DNA of 64,000 nt from contig NC_079504.1 in assembly GCF_030052815.1 (NCBI RefSeq), positions 89,686,187 to 89,750,186 on the forward strand, written 5' to 3'. Within the stretch, counting starts at the first letter, position 1. Each line of letters opens with the position of its first letter. The stretch comes from Hevea brasiliensis. Lineage: Eukaryota > Streptophyta > Magnoliopsida > Malpighiales > Euphorbiaceae. The translations under genes were made by a program, and so were the position numbers. Shown piece by piece: positions 48,701-61,551 of this stretch. The notes below the pieces were generated by a model. It ran no database searches and was not told the origin of the DNA. It saw nothing but the letters and a program-made list of their open reading frames with translations.

Positions 48701-48810
48701 TTAGATCATATTTATAATGTAATGTACTATATGTATCAAACATTTGAGCAGTTGTATTTACCGATAAAAGGATTTCAAATTCACAGTTCAAAATTTACTT
48801 TAAAACCATT

Positions 48811-48822
48811 GCTTTGATGCCA
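48811..48822 (-). other. G5 primer-binding site, mutated
   Basis: On the minus strand TGGCATCAAAGC, two changes from TGGTATCAGAGC, seven bases after the LTR end at 48830. Confidence 0.7.
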
Positions 48823-48829
48823 CAAAACA

Positions 48830-51800
48830 TGTCACACCCTACTCCCCCGTAAGATGTAACATGATCTCGTAGTACACCTAATAAAATACGGTACTTCACC
48901 TATCAATAACCCATTAGATATACTACAAGGGATTTTAAAATAATTTTAGTGAAATTTAAATCATCGATTAAAATCTGGTGTTATAAAATTTTTTTCAAAA
49001 TTTCGGCAAAATGCCGACTGTCTTTCGAGAAAATAGTTCTTCAAGCCTAAAAAGGAAAACACTCCTAATATGTTTTCTCAAATACAACTCCAATAACTTC
49101 ATTTCAACTCACAATTCAAATCTCAATAATCAAATCAATTCATTTTCAAACCAATCTCATCATAAAGAACATTTCATTGATTACAAGATTCAACATTTAT
49201 ATCACAATAATTTACATTTAATTACATACCAAAATATTTTGTAAAAGTTTTTATACAACTGCTCAAATAATTTACATACATGTTATTATAAGCATACATC
49301 AAAACCTGTGTACATGGGCATACCTGGAGCTGATATGAATGTCTCTTCAAAGAAGCTTACTCAATTGCTCTATGCTCTTTTCACCTGCGATAGCATACAA
49401 AGCTATCACTGAGTGGTGAACTCAGTGATGCATAACTATAATTTAAAACATAGTACAATATACCTTAATAAAAATTACAGCAAATATTTTTGAAATCTGG
49501 ATACTCATCAAATTCCTAAACTCAAAATATTCATTGCCAATAATATAAATCATTTGTATAAAATGACTTTGATCACGAAATTCAATTTATCAAATCATAA
49601 CTAACCATTTAAGGTAATTCCAATAATTTATTGGAAATAAAGATTAATTCTAACAAAATCAATTATACATAAATCATAATTGAAATCACAATTCTTTACT
49701 ATTCAAAAATAATTCTTTATCTCGAAAACCATTCTTTATCTCAAAAGCCATTCTTTATCTCATAAACCATTCTTCATCTCAAAAGCCATTCTTTATCTCA
49801 AAAACCATTCTTTATCTCACTAACTATGCAAGACTAATTCGAAAGGGCCATCTTCGGGGTGATTCTAACTCCCTATGGTCGGGGAGGTCGAATCAGATTC
49901 TAACTCCCTATGGTCGGGGAGGTCGAATCATCGTGCACAGTACACATCACAATAATGAATCTTCCGAAGGGCCATAATATAAAACTTAGATCTAACCTCT
50001 AATAAGAAGAGAATCTAAGCCTGTGCACGTACCATGGTAATCAAAACACAACTAACTCCATTGTCTTCTCAACAAATGAGAGAGACGGGTAATAACCTAG
50101 TCAAGCATCTACAGTGAGATATAAAACAATATCACAATCCTTTTAGTGAGCATAAATCACAATACAATTCGATTCAAAGTCAATTCCAATATCCAATAAT
50201 TTTTATGCTCATCACAATTCAAATCATAAATTTGCATTTTTCCATGCAAATTATCCATCACAATTCAAAACATGTTCTATCACAATTTTCCAAAACATAA
50301 TTTATTCAATTCACAACAATGCTTAATACTTTGGAAATACCATTTCACAAAGGTAAATTCATACATACTATAACAATTTCAATAATTATTGAATTAAATC
50401 CAATGCTTGTTAAACATAATACATAAGAAAAATATGTCATTTAATCATATGAAACATTCAGAACAAGATCGGTTAAAAACTAGTTGTGCACAAACCTAAT
50501 TTGAGTTGCCCCTAGGCCTTGACTCAATGTTCCTTATGCTTCTCAATATCCTTTTCAACTGAAACACACAATTTAAAGTGTTTCAGTACTCAGTTAAATT
50601 GCTTCTAATAATAAAATCCAATATCTAAATTTTCTTGATACTATTCTCTTCAATTTATTTCATTAGTCAACCTATAATGTTGACCTTTAATGCACTCTAG
50701 GTGAATTAATTTTAGTGTTCCCAATATGTCACATTTTAGAGCCTTTTAGTGTTGGTATATGTTATCAATTTCATTTTCAAGTGTATTGCATTTTATTACA
50801 ATTTACCAGATTTCAGTGTACTATTTTGACCTAGCCAGATGACCTAGTTCCCTCAGTTTTTGGGTTTTGGTCCAAACTACAAACTTGTAGGTCTAGTCTT
50901 ATTGCAAATGGGGCAAAATTTCAGGTCATTCTGAGTTGTGTAGACCAAGATATGGTTAATTTACCAATGCTGGACAAAATGCACTAAAATGGTAGGCTTA
51001 GGTCATTTTTAGGTCATTTTCACTTTATCCAGTTTTGATACCCGAACTTGTGCAAGCTATTTGGCTTGGTTTTGGCCATTTCTGGGCTTTGGTGTCCTCA
51101 TAAGAATTGTAGATCTATGTATAAACTATTCATGGTAAAAATTTCAGGTCAATTGGACCTATTTTGAGTATGTTATGGTCCTCTTAATGACTACTATTCA
51201 TATGGTCAAAAATTCTAGCCTGCACTTACCTATTCCGGATTTGGTCAATTTTTATGTCACTTTGTGGACAGAATTTAGGTAAGCTTCCTTCATAAAAGTT
51301 GGCAAATTTTGTGCCTAGTTTCACCTCCAATTGGTCTCACACTAATTGGAGTCACACACTTAAGGTTCTAAGTTTAAACATACACTGCCCTACTACACAT
51401 TCTTCATCACTTACCAATTACACTTCCAATTTGACATTCCTCCTCCTCCTCATGACTTCATTATTTATTCATAGCACTTCTACAAATACTAAACACAATT
51501 CCAACAAGGATATTAGGTAGAACACTCAAGTGCTCAATACGCACAATTCACCATTAAAGTCCAACATTCACATCCACCCAAATTCAATGTACATCAACAC
51601 TTATTTTACACATACACTTCCATGGAAATTATACAAACTGCCCACAATTCAACACCATCATATTTCATTAATAAACTTCATATTCATACACACAAATTCA
51701 TGATATTATAGGCTGCCAAACATGATAGTTTGCCAAAGCATCAAGGTCCCATTTCAAACCCTTAATTCAAGCACTAACATGCACATACTTGGACATTAAC

Positions 51801-52876
51801 CTACTACCACTTCTATTTGAGTTAATCAACCTTAATTCCCATCAAATACATATAAGAATAAGTCACTAACCATGAATTTTCTTGGCTGCCAAAACTAAGG
51901 TTCACCAATACTCATCATTTCCTCAATTTTTCTTAGCAATTCAACTTACCCAAAGCTCAACACAAGGATTAGTGAAGGTAAATGGAAAGATTAAGCACTA
52001 ACCTCAACTTGAGCTTCACAAATCCATGGAATTTCCTCTCTTTTTTGCTGCCCACATACTGCCCATGGTGTGAAGACCACTTTTAATGAAGGGAGTTTGA
52101 AGAAATATGGCTTGAATCATGGTAGATTTGAGCTTATGCATGAATGGCCATGGAGGAAGCTTCGAAGAACATTTGGCCATGGAAGAACTTGAGAAAGCAA
52201 TTCGGCAAAGTGAAAAAAATGAGAAAGAAAGTGAATTTGCATACTGTCCACTTGGTTTTATATGTCCACTAATCCCACTTAGTGGAGCACTAACCATAAA
52301 TTAATGATTTAATTAGTTAAAGTTCCATAATTTGCACATTTGCCTCATTTCTTTCACTATTTAAATAATGTACCACATTTTTATTTTTCATGACATTTTC
52401 AAAGTGTAATACCACTTATTTTTAATGGACATTGAGGTCAAAAGTCAACTCTAGGAGTCAAATGACCAAAATGCCCCACTTCGGGTTATATTCCCGATTT
52501 TTCGATAACACCGATTTTTGTCTATTTCTTGATTTTTTGTTTTTCTTTGTACTAATTTATTATTTTTCCTTTGATACTTCTAGTGTCAATTACGTTTCAA
52601 TAAACCTTTACTTATGTCCTAAAATTTAATTCCGAGAGTTCCCGCGTCCTGGGTCAGAATGCCTTTCCTGGTGTGGTCACCCATCATTGGTGCCATTGCT
52701 TAACTTAGTTTCATTTTTTCTCTTTTATTTTTTCTTAATTTTTCTCATCACATATTTCATTATTTTATACTTGTTTACTATCACTGGAGTGTAGTTCCAG
52801 ACATTCCAACTTTCCGGGGCAGACATTAGCCATCAGAACAGTAGGACGTACAGACTACGAAAATGAGGCTATTACA
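48830..52876 (-). repeat. G5 5' LTR (right, 4047 bp)
   Basis: TGTCACACCCTACTCCCCCG...GAGGCTATTACA, with TSD TTGAA after it. It lacks the solo LTR found in its partner, so that insertion came after G5. Short frames at 52016-52304 are shadows. Confidence 0.9.
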
Positions 52877-53585
52877 TTGAACATATAAGATATGTTTTTA
52901 ACTCAAATATTCTTGGTCCCTTACCTCCAGATGCCACTCAAGAGGAACATCAAACTTTAGACAATTGGAAGGAGCATGATATGAGAGCCAGGTGTTACAT
53001 GCTTGCTTCTATGAGTAATGAGTTGTAGAAGCAGCATGAGAACATGCAGAGCTCGAGTGAGATCCTCCTTCACCTACAAGAGTTGTATGGTAAGCACAGC
53101 AGGAATGCTAGGTATGAGATATCTAGACAGCTGTTCCGCATGAGGATGTTTGAGGGACAGAATATTGGGGATCATGTCCACAAGATGATTCGGCTGATTG
53201 AGCAGTTGGAACATCTTAACTTTAACATGGATTTCCAACTGCTGACAGATTTGATCCTTTAGTCCCGTCCTGAATCATTTGAGAATTTTGTAACAAATTT
53301 CCATATGATTAAGCAGGAATGCACCTTGGCTGGTTTACTCAACATACTGGTTATTGCCCAAAAAAATATGCCGGGCAATAAAGGAAAAGAGGTAGCTTTG
53401 ATTGCATCTTCTTCTACTAGATAGTCCAATAAGAAGAAAGGCAATAAGAAAAAGAAACCTCAAATTCCTGGTCCTTCCAAGAAAATAGCTAAACAGAAAG
53501 GGAAGACTAAAGCTTATGGAGGCAAAGGAAAGTGTTTCCATTGCCAGCAGGATGGGCACTGGAAAAGGAACTACCTAGAGTATCT
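52877..53585 (+). pseudogene. C-old copia gag
   Basis: Gag continues after G5 with L-N-I-L-G-P-L-P-P-D-A-T-type sequence. Frame 53044-53262 carries S-E-I-L-L-H-L-Q-E-L-Y and R-N-A-R-Y-E-I-S-R-Q-L-F; stops follow at 53262 and 53423. The zinc knuckle at 53530-53575 reads C-F-H-C-Q-Q-D-G-H-W-K-R-N-Y, last Cys lost. Only a single copy of the 23-bp knuckle sequence is present, unlike C1 and C2. Confidence 0.8.
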
Positions 53586-54216
53586 TGCTTCTCTGAAGGA
53601 TAAGAAGGATACACCTTCAGAAGGTATGTCCATATCTTATTATTTAGATTCTGATGATACTCATAGTTCATCTACAGCTTGGGTTTTAGATATTGGTGCC
53701 AGTTCTCACATTTCTTATGATACGCAGGAACTAGCAAATAGTAGCAGCTTGCGTTCTCAAGATGTTAGACTCTGGATTGGCGATAGCTCAACTATTAAAG
53801 TTTTAGCCATAGGATCTAAATCTTTTTACATGTCTAGACATGTTTTGTGTTTGGATAATATTTTATATGTACCTGATGCTTTTAAGAACATCATTTCTAT
53901 ATCTAGTTTGACTAGAAATGGCCATGAATTTCAGTTCACAGATGATGTTTGCAATATTTATTTTAGAAATAAATATGTTGGTTCGGGTTATATGAATGAT
54001 GGTCTTTATTATTTGGATAATAATGACAAACACAAATTGAATGCAAGTGATCTAAATGAATGCTATGCCATGGTGAAAATCAACTCAAGTTTAAAATATA
54101 TTTGGCACTTAAGGTTAGGTCATGTTGTAGAAGATAGGATTACAAAACTAGAGAAAATGGGGATTTTATCCTCTTTGGGTTCTGAACCTACTCCAACCTA
54201 TGAATCCTGCCTTTAG
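53586..54216 (+). pseudogene. C-old copia aspartic protease and pre-integrase domain
   Basis: Frame 53626-54216 (196 codons). W-V-L-D-I-G-A-S-S-H-I-S at about 53680-53715 is the copia protease active site with Thr changed to Ile (normally D-T-G). It is followed by the flap-like G-D-S-S-T-I-K-V, and by the pre-integrase segment (L-Y-Y-L-D, W-H-L-R-L-G-H) ending at a stop where the family has Q-G-K. This is the stretch deleted in C1 and C2. Confidence 0.85.
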
Positions 54217-54956
54217 GGCAAAATGACTAGATCAACCTTTGTTCGACAAGGGCTAAGAGCTAAAAATATTTTGGAGCTAATACATAGTGCTGTATGTGGC
54301 CCATTTAAGGAAATGGCTAGAGGCAGTTTTCATTATTTTATTACCTTTACTAATGATAAATCAAGGTTTGGGTATTTGAAAAGTTCAAAGAATTTAAATC
54401 TGATGTAGAAAATCAAACAGAAAAAAGTATTAAAGCTATTCAATCAGATCGTGGAGGTGAATACTTGAGTACTGAATTTGATGAATACTTAAAGTGCATG
54501 GCATTATTTCCCAGCTGACTCCTCCAGGAACACCACAGCTGAATAGTATATCTGAAAGGAGAAATCGTACCTTATTGGATATGGTACGTAGTATGGTGTG
54601 AGCTATACTAATATGCCAATCTCTTTTTGGGGATTTGCATTAGAATCAGCTTTGTATATTCTGAATAGGATTCCATCAAAATCAATATCTTCCACACCTT
54701 ATGAGATATGGCATGGAAGAAAACCAAGTCTTAAGCATGTTAAGATTTGGGGTTGTCCAGCTTATATCAAAAAGCTGAACACTGATAAATTGGAAACTAG
54801 ATAAGAAAAGGGTCGATTTGTTAGATATCCAAAAGATAGTTTTGGATATTATTTTATTTGCCTACATCACAAAAGGTTATGGTAAGTAGAGATGCCACAT
54901 TTCTTGAATAACAGTTTGTTCAAGAAGGAGGCAAAGGAAGGTAAATAGAGTTAGAA
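54217..54956 (+). pseudogene. C-old copia integrase region
   Basis: Frames 54223-54408 and 54598-54804. The first catalytic Asp is replaced in H-S-A-V-C-G-P (C1 has H-S-D-V-C-G-P). A small deletion follows F-G-Y-L. The second Asp motif (S-D-R-G-G-E-Y) is at about 54445-54465. The C-terminal part includes A-L-E-S-A-L-Y-I-L-N-R-I-P-S-K and Y-E-I-W-H-G-R-K-P-S-L-K. It keeps CAGCTG and CTG triplets that are altered in C1 and C2. Confidence 0.8.
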
Positions 54957-55462
54957 TTGGAGAATTCTGACCAACCAACAGATCAGATGGATATAGATCC
55001 ATTTAGTCAACCTACACCTATTGATAAAACATCTACAGCTGTTCCTCGTAGAACAACCAAGGTATCTCACCCACCAGTGAGATATGATTTCCTTCATGAA
55101 GAAGAACAAGTGTTGTCTACTCAAGAAGAAGTAGATCATGGAGATGATCCACTTACCTATGAAGAAGCTATATCAGATATAGACTTTTCAAAATGGATTG
55201 ATGCTATGAAATCCGATCCATGTATAAGAATCAAGTTTAGGATCTTGTTGACTCACTTGAAGTTATTGTACCTATAGGGAACAAATGGGTTTTCAAGAAG
55301 AAAATTAGTTATGATGGAAAGGTAGAGACCTATAAAGCAAGGCTAGTAGCAAAAGGGTTTTGCCAAAGGCAAGAAATCGACTATGGGGAGACTTTCTCGC
55401 CTATTGCCATGCTTAAATCAATTAGGATTCTATTAGCAATAGCTACATACTATGATTATGAG
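54957..55462 (+). pseudogene. C-old copia RT, N-terminal part, truncated
   Basis: Frame 54957-55277 covers the acidic linker and D-P-L-T-Y-E-E-A-I-S-D. A 10-base loss near 55216 shifts the frame, then K-W-V-F-K-K-K, Y-K-A-R-L-V-A-K-G and S-I-R-I-L-L-A-I-A follow. The element ends abruptly at Y-D-Y-E (about 55462), joined to unrelated LTR sequence. The rest of RT, RNase H and 3' LTR are missing. Confidence 0.82.
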
Positions 55463-57455
55463 TCCAGCATGTTTGGGCAGCTATAACTTGGGTTATGTAG
55501 GTTCAATTAGTTCAAGGCCAATTGTACATGAAATTAGACACATAATGGCACAACTTTGATGAAGGAACCCTGTCCATAAATTAAACTTAGGATGCTTTAA
55601 AAATTAACAAAATCTGGGTAACTTACATTCTGCCTGGGCATAATGACCAAATGAACAATGTTCATTCATTTGGTCATAATTCAGTGTAGAAAGGTCCAAT
55701 TGTCCTAAAATTTTACCAATAGAAAGCTGCGACATAGCCCTACAACTTTCATGAAGAAAACAAACCCAAATTTTGACCATAATATGTCCAAAAACTTACC
55801 TGAAATCAGTGTACAAAAAACTACAGAATTGATTCTGCACAGAAATTCTGGAAAAATTGCAATCTGGCCAATTATGGTGTTTAGGCCATAACTTGAGCTA
55901 CAAAACTCCAAATGGAGTGATTAAAAAAAATAAATGTAACTAGACACAATAAGGAACAACTTTGATGAAGAATATTTGGCCAAATTCTCACTGTAGAATG
56001 GCCTAATGGAACAGTGAACTCTAGCACCCAAAAACTGAAATTTTGAATTATTCTCCAATGGTTAAAAGTATGGATTGGCAACTAATGCCAACACTTTTGG
56101 GAACCAAAATGTGGTAAATCTATGCGATTAAAACTCATATAACTATTATATATGAGAAAGTCAATATTTTGACTTAAATGACCAAATAAATAGTAACTTT
56201 ACATGTTAAGTATAAATATTCAAGAAATGATTTTGTAATATGCCCTAGTAGGCCTAATGTGATTGGTTTGGATAGGTTGGCATGCCAATAGGGTTCTGAT
56301 AGAAGTACTACGTATGATTTATGGCTTCATGCATTCTGTGATGTGATAACCTATGGCTATACTGATTATGATGTAATACTTAGCTTTATGCCTTATTGCT
56401 TTTATGGCTTACTAGCTATTCTGTCTGCACATCGGGAGACACATTGTGATCGATGGTGTGACGGCCTGAGGCACCTGGTACCTAGTACTAGTTTACCCAT
56501 TTATCTAGTCTGGTCAATTTAAATAAGTTACTTGGGCAAGGAAAAGTATAAATGTAATTGAATTTATTATTAAAGAAAATAAGGAAATTAAATATCAAGA
56601 TAAAGAACAAGAAGAGTTACAATAAAAAGAAGCTCAAAATCATCAAGAAAACGATTAATAAAATGCTAGAAGAAGTTAATGTCATAAAATGTAATTAGCC
56701 TTTGACTAAACAATAAGTTAGAAATTATTCATTTCTTATAAACACAATAACTAGGAAATTTTTATTTTTATTTGCATATTATATTTTCTTGTATTATTGG
56801 CACCACTAAGTTTTATGCTTAGCGCGTTGCTTTTGCAATGCGTAGGTACTGAAGATTTGGACTGAGAGCCCAGTAGACCATAGACTAGGTGAGGCCGTTC
56901 ACAGTTCTGCATAGTATCCATGTCACCTCATAGGCTACAGTGCATTGGTAGGACACTAGGTCCCATTTTGGTATTTTATACTGTTTGTACTATTTGTAAT
57001 CAAACTTTTATTTTCTCATGTATAAATTGAAACTTATGTAATATAATTTGGTATGAATGTCAGTATTTGTAAATTTGTGTTTACAAATGAAATGTATATG
57101 ATTATGATGTTAAAATGAATAAATAGCAAATAGAAGAATTTTGAGAATTGATGTGAAGATTGGCGAGTTGTGGAATAGAATGACTATTGAAAGTGTTTTT
57201 CACAAGTTCCGCAGAACTGTTTTCTCTATTTTTAGCCGGTATTCTATCGGATTTTTTATAAAATTTTCGGAACCTCAAATGAATTTAAAATTTCAATAAA
57301 TGACTTAAATGAGTTAAATTCCACAAATTACTCTTCATAACCATGAAGAAATAAATTAAGGAAGGATAAAATAATTAAGATAAAAAAAAATAGTGTTCCG
57401 GTACACTGTGTGGCATATCTTGCTCGGCTATACTATAGACGGGTAAGGTGTCACA
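55463..57455 (+). repeat. Truncated gypsy-type LTR X1
   Basis: Starts without a terminus at the C-old break and ends CGGGTAAGGTGTCACA. It has the LTR style of the Tekay-like group (ACTTGGGTTATGTAGG, CCAATTG.., TGACCAAATGAA), plus the block GACGGCCTGAGGCACC and CTTAGCGCG. No coding sequence; frames at 55705-56081 are shadows. Confidence 0.65.
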
Positions 57456-59241
57456 ACATATAAATGAAAATGCTTGAACTTAGGCACCTGTAAATTGGTG
57501 TAATAAATTAGCTAAATGATAAATAGATAGTGAGGTTGATATCCATGAAATGTTCATGGATTACTTGATAATTTATATATAAATAGTGTAATGAATAAAT
57601 AAATTATGTTAATGTATGAATAAGACATTAGTTCTTATTATTGTAGAAAGGAAAAGTATTTTGAGTACAATGGTATATGAGAACCATTGTTGTGAAATGT
57701 GATCAACACAAATGATATAACAAATAAATATATGAATTATGATGAAGGTAAAATTTATGTAGAAATGTATTTTAAAAATTTATACTTCTATTATGAATAG
57801 AATTGAAATGTTATAAATTATAATTGGAATTTGTCATGAAATAATGAAGTCATAAAAAAAACAATATATTAACATTTAATGGTACTATGTGCCTATGTAT
57901 TACCTAGACACGTGTCTCAGATTGGATAGATTGGCATGTCAATAGGGTATTGTTTTAGTAGTACTGTGTAGGCTTTATGCCTGTATTTATGGCTTTATGC
58001 TCGCGCTCATGGCTTGTATGCCCGATTTTCTATTATCATGGCTTTTAGCCATACTAATCTGTTATCATGGCTTTTAGCCATACTAACTGCATACATGGTT
58101 GGCGTACCGTATTTCATGTCCCATGGTATGACGGCCTGAGACACCACAGTGTCCAGTGCCAACGACCCATTATCCAGTTTAGTTAGCCTATCATAGGTTA
58201 CCTGGGCAGTGTAAATTATTAAAATTATTTAAGAACATTAGTACTTAAAAGCCTTAGAAAGTATTGAATGAAATGAGGAAAAAAAAAAGATTAGCAATGG
58301 AAACATAACTGAATCTAGTAGTACAAATGAAATTTTCAGAATTGTAGGAACCGAAAATACAATACTCGCAGAATTAATCTGTATATCGAATATTATTACT
58401 ATATAAACTCAGCACTTCCAAAGAGGGACAAAATAGAATATAAGATAGTTGATATTAGAAATATCATACTAAATTTAATTGATACTCAAGGATCTAAATT
58501 ATACTTTAGAATTATACTTCATTCTTTCTTTATTTGTATATATTATTTTCTTGTTATATTATTGCACCACTAAGTAGCAATGCTTAGCGCGATGGATTGT
58601 TTCCTTCACGCAGGTACTAAAGCTAAAACCCAGTGGACATTTGACTGGGATTTTTAGAGTCCAAATATGCAAAAGTGTCAGAAGTGCTCAAGGTTGTCAC
58701 CTCCTCTGTAATGCATGTAGATAGGTCTTACAAAAGTTATTTTATGTATTTCTAATTAGTTATTAGTTGAAATATAAATTATGGAATTGTAATTAATTTG
58801 TATTTGTATACTATGTAAATTATAAATTATGAACTTGTGTAATTAGTTTACAAATCATGTAAATTTATATAATTTGAAAATTTTTACATATGAATTGAGT
58901 ATGAATAGAAATGTGTAGAAATGATTATGAAATTGAAATATATGGATGAGATTTGAAATATGAGATGATTATGAAAATGATTGATCAGATAATTATGATT
59001 AGTATGGATAAGATTTTATTGTGAAAATATTGTTGAATTTCAAGCAGGTGAATAGTGAAATACACCAAATGGTAATAGAAACAGAGAAAACTCCGTTGGT
59101 TTCTCCTTAGAAAAATAATTGATATTAAAATATAACGAGAATAAATTATTAAAAGAATAAAGTAAGATAAGATAGTGTGCTCCAGTACCGAATGTAGCAC
59201 GCTTTACTCGGCTACACTGTAGTCGGGTGAGGGGTGTTACA
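57456..59241 (+). repeat. Truncated gypsy-type LTR X2
   Basis: From about 57900 it is homologous to 56240-57455 (GGCATG.CAATAGGGT, GACGGCCTGAGACACC, CTTAGCGCG, final CGGCTACACTGTAGTCGGGTGAGGGGTGTTACA). 57456-57900 is AT-rich with no recognised content. Its end adjoins the pararetrovirus remnant. Confidence 0.6.
58033..58089. repeat. Two tandem 29-bp units with hairpin ATGGCT-TTT-AGCCAT
   Basis: Units at 58033-58061 and 58062-58089 each contain a perfect 6-bp inverted repeat around TTT. Confidence 0.85.
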
Positions 59242-59440
59242 GGTTAGAAAGTCTAGGATGAAATTTGTATCTCCTTTTATCAATTCAATTTCAAAATAAA
59301 AAATACTTAAAATTGCTTACCATCGTGCAAAAATCTGTTTGGATGCAAGATTTTGAACAATTTTTTGCAAAACTTCTTTAGCTGATTTGCAATCAATTTT
59401 AAGCAAAAATTTTTTATTTAATAAATTACTTTGAAATTAT
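59242..59440 (-). pseudogene. Endogenous pararetrovirus: RNase H C-terminal part
   Basis: Minus-strand reading gives an RNase H end of caulimovirid type, including D-C-K-S-A-K (about 59390) and S-K-Q-I-F-A-R-W (about 59330), followed by an in-frame stop and further recognisable residues. It is collinear with 61552-61933, from which it is separated by copia solo LTR C3. It is cut off at 59241 by LTR X2. As read it is not functional. Confidence 0.75.
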
Positions 59441-61551
59441 TGTTATTAGTATGCCCTAGAGCATATCATTTAGTATGTATCTTGTACATATTTTTATTAA
59501 TAAAAGGCATTTCCACTTTTTCGTTTACATAATATATTTATGTGTAATAGAAAAGGTCCATTGATATTTTGTTAGAAATATTATTCTTAAGTTGTTAAGA
59601 ATATGAGTGACAATATTTCTAGCACGAAGTATCATAAATAGGTTCACAATCGAGGATACTTCATAATAAGGACATGACTTATCCAGAAAGATTGTATTCA
59701 TGTTTGTTCCCAAGTTATTTATATGAGATATAAATAAGATGGAATGGTGAGTCTCATGCCATATAACAAACATGATAGGCACTTATAAATGATAAGTAAG
59801 CCGAACCAGTGACACTTATGACAAGCACATGGAGTTTACTCTTGTTAATGTTTTGTCATAAATCATATCAATGCATATAATCTTTAGCCCTGAGATAGCA
59901 CAGTTATCATGTATATAGGTAGTTTGAGTTTGATACTGCTTTCATACTTGTACTGTGTATGGGTATATGGGCATGTGTTGGCTCCTACTAGGTATATATG
60001 GAGGTAGGTGTTGATCAAGATGGAATCTGTTCCTCTAAGTAAATAGAGATAAAATCCTATGTTCATTTAATTGTTCTTGATGTTTCAAGTTCCTGGCCAG
60101 GACAGATAGATTTATTCAAAAAAAAGTTTCTGATGAGAAAATCTTTTAAATCAAGAACTGGAATTAAAAGAGAACATAATATTCATAGCAAATGGAGTTT
60201 GACATAAACCATAATCCAGCTTGAGTTGGGATTTTGTAACAGAGAGATTCTAGTGCATGGTAACATATGATTATAGGTTCATTTAAGGTAAACCTTATTA
60301 CTAATTGGGTGGCCATGGCATGCTATGCTAGGTGTTAACCATGGTCTATGAGGTTCATAAAATGATTTAGAGAAATCATTTATGGTAAGAAAGAGTTCTG
60401 ATGATATTAAGAGTTGATATCATGTCTCATTGCCAATTAGTGATGAGCCTAGTAAGTCACACACATACACAAGTTATCACCTAATTAAATATGATTTAAT
60501 AAATTAATTAAAGAGTTTAATTGATTAATTAAATAGGTTTGGTTTGCAATTAGTTTGTAAAGTCCCTAGCATGACTTGAAACCAAATCTAGATTATTGGA
60601 TGTATAATATAAGTTAAATTTATATTTAAAGTGTTTAAATATGAATTTAATTAATGAGAAATTAATTAATAGAGATTAATTAATTAATTTATATTTGATA
60701 TAAATTAATTAGAAGAAGAAAAATAATTATTTTGGGTTGAGAACTCAAAATTAAGACACAGGGGCATTTTGGTCATTTTGCAGTGTGATACGTGGCACCA
60801 TGAGATGGTGACACATGGCATAACACATAAGCTTGCCAAATGTTTTTTTTTTTAATCATGTAAGATGATTAAAATCAAGATTACATATAGGTTTGACACT
60901 TGGCATAATGTGATTGGGTCACTTAAACCTAGAGCTAATCAAAGGGTGACATGTGGCAAGGGTTTAATGTGTTAAGCTAGCTATTTAAGTGTTGTTATGA
61001 GAAAATAAAATACAACCAGCAGCCACACTCCTTGGTCACGCCATTTTGCAGCCCTCCCTCTATTCTTCTTCATCTCTCATCAATTCAAAGAGATTAGCCA
61101 TCAATCTCTTGAATTAAGAACACTAGAAATTGTTTCTAGTGTCTTGTTTACATCTCTAATCTCTTAAAAGGCAGAACTTGAATTTATAATTAATAGAAAA
61201 GGCTTTATAAGCTGTTCAAGGGCTGCCATAGGTGTTCTTGGTGTGGACAAGCTAGAGGGATAACATCTGGTGTCCTGAAGACGAATCTCAAAGGCGCAGA
61301 CACGCTACAGTGCATCAAGAGGTTAGTGTAATTATTCTTGATTTAATTTAGGGTTCTAAAATTAATCTGATTAATTTTAAAATCTTAAATGGAAAATACA
61401 GATCCAAAAACATATTAAAAGAGTTTTAATATGTTGTTTATCATTGAAATCAAATAGATAAAAATAAATCTTGCATGATGCATGTGACCCTAGGTGAAAT
61501 TTTTTAAATTCAATGGTATAAACTTGTGTTATTCACACTTCCGTTCCTTCA
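59441..61551 (+). mobile_element. Copia solo LTR C3 inside the pararetrovirus
   Basis: TGTTATTAGTATGCCC...CCGTTCCTTCA, 2111 bp, same family as the C1/C2 LTRs. Flanks ATTAT (59436-59440) and ATTTT (61552-61556) fit a 5-bp TSD with one change; the viral reading on the two sides is collinear once one copy is discounted. No internal copia sequence is present. Confidence 0.9.

Larger units (their letters stand above)
38759..52876 (-). mobile_element. Tekay-like Ty3/gypsy element G5 (non-autonomous)
   Basis: Inserted in the C-old gag with perfect TSD TTGAA (38754-38758, 52877-52881). On the minus strand: 5' LTR 52876-48830, primer-binding site 48822-48811, gag, protease and integrase remnants 48700-46900, a polypurine-like tail (GAGGGGAAGAG) ending at 46490, and 3' LTR 46489-38759 carrying a solo-LTR insertion. 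The internal region is only 2.34 kb; RT and RNase H are missing. The sequence GACGAAATTCC before the purine tract is typical of Tekay/Del chromoviruses. Confidence 0.88.

Noticed and set aside
52016..52304. Short opposing frames (93 and 61 codons) that recur near 14740-15040 and 45660-45900
   Set aside because: They lie in homologous positions of three Tekay-like LTRs and change frame between copies; no protein family recognised.
55463..57455. Possible host gene between C-old and the pararetrovirus
   Set aside because: The segment has LTR-type motifs and a terminal GTGTCACA, is partly repeated in 57900-59241, and has no frame longer than about 70 codons.
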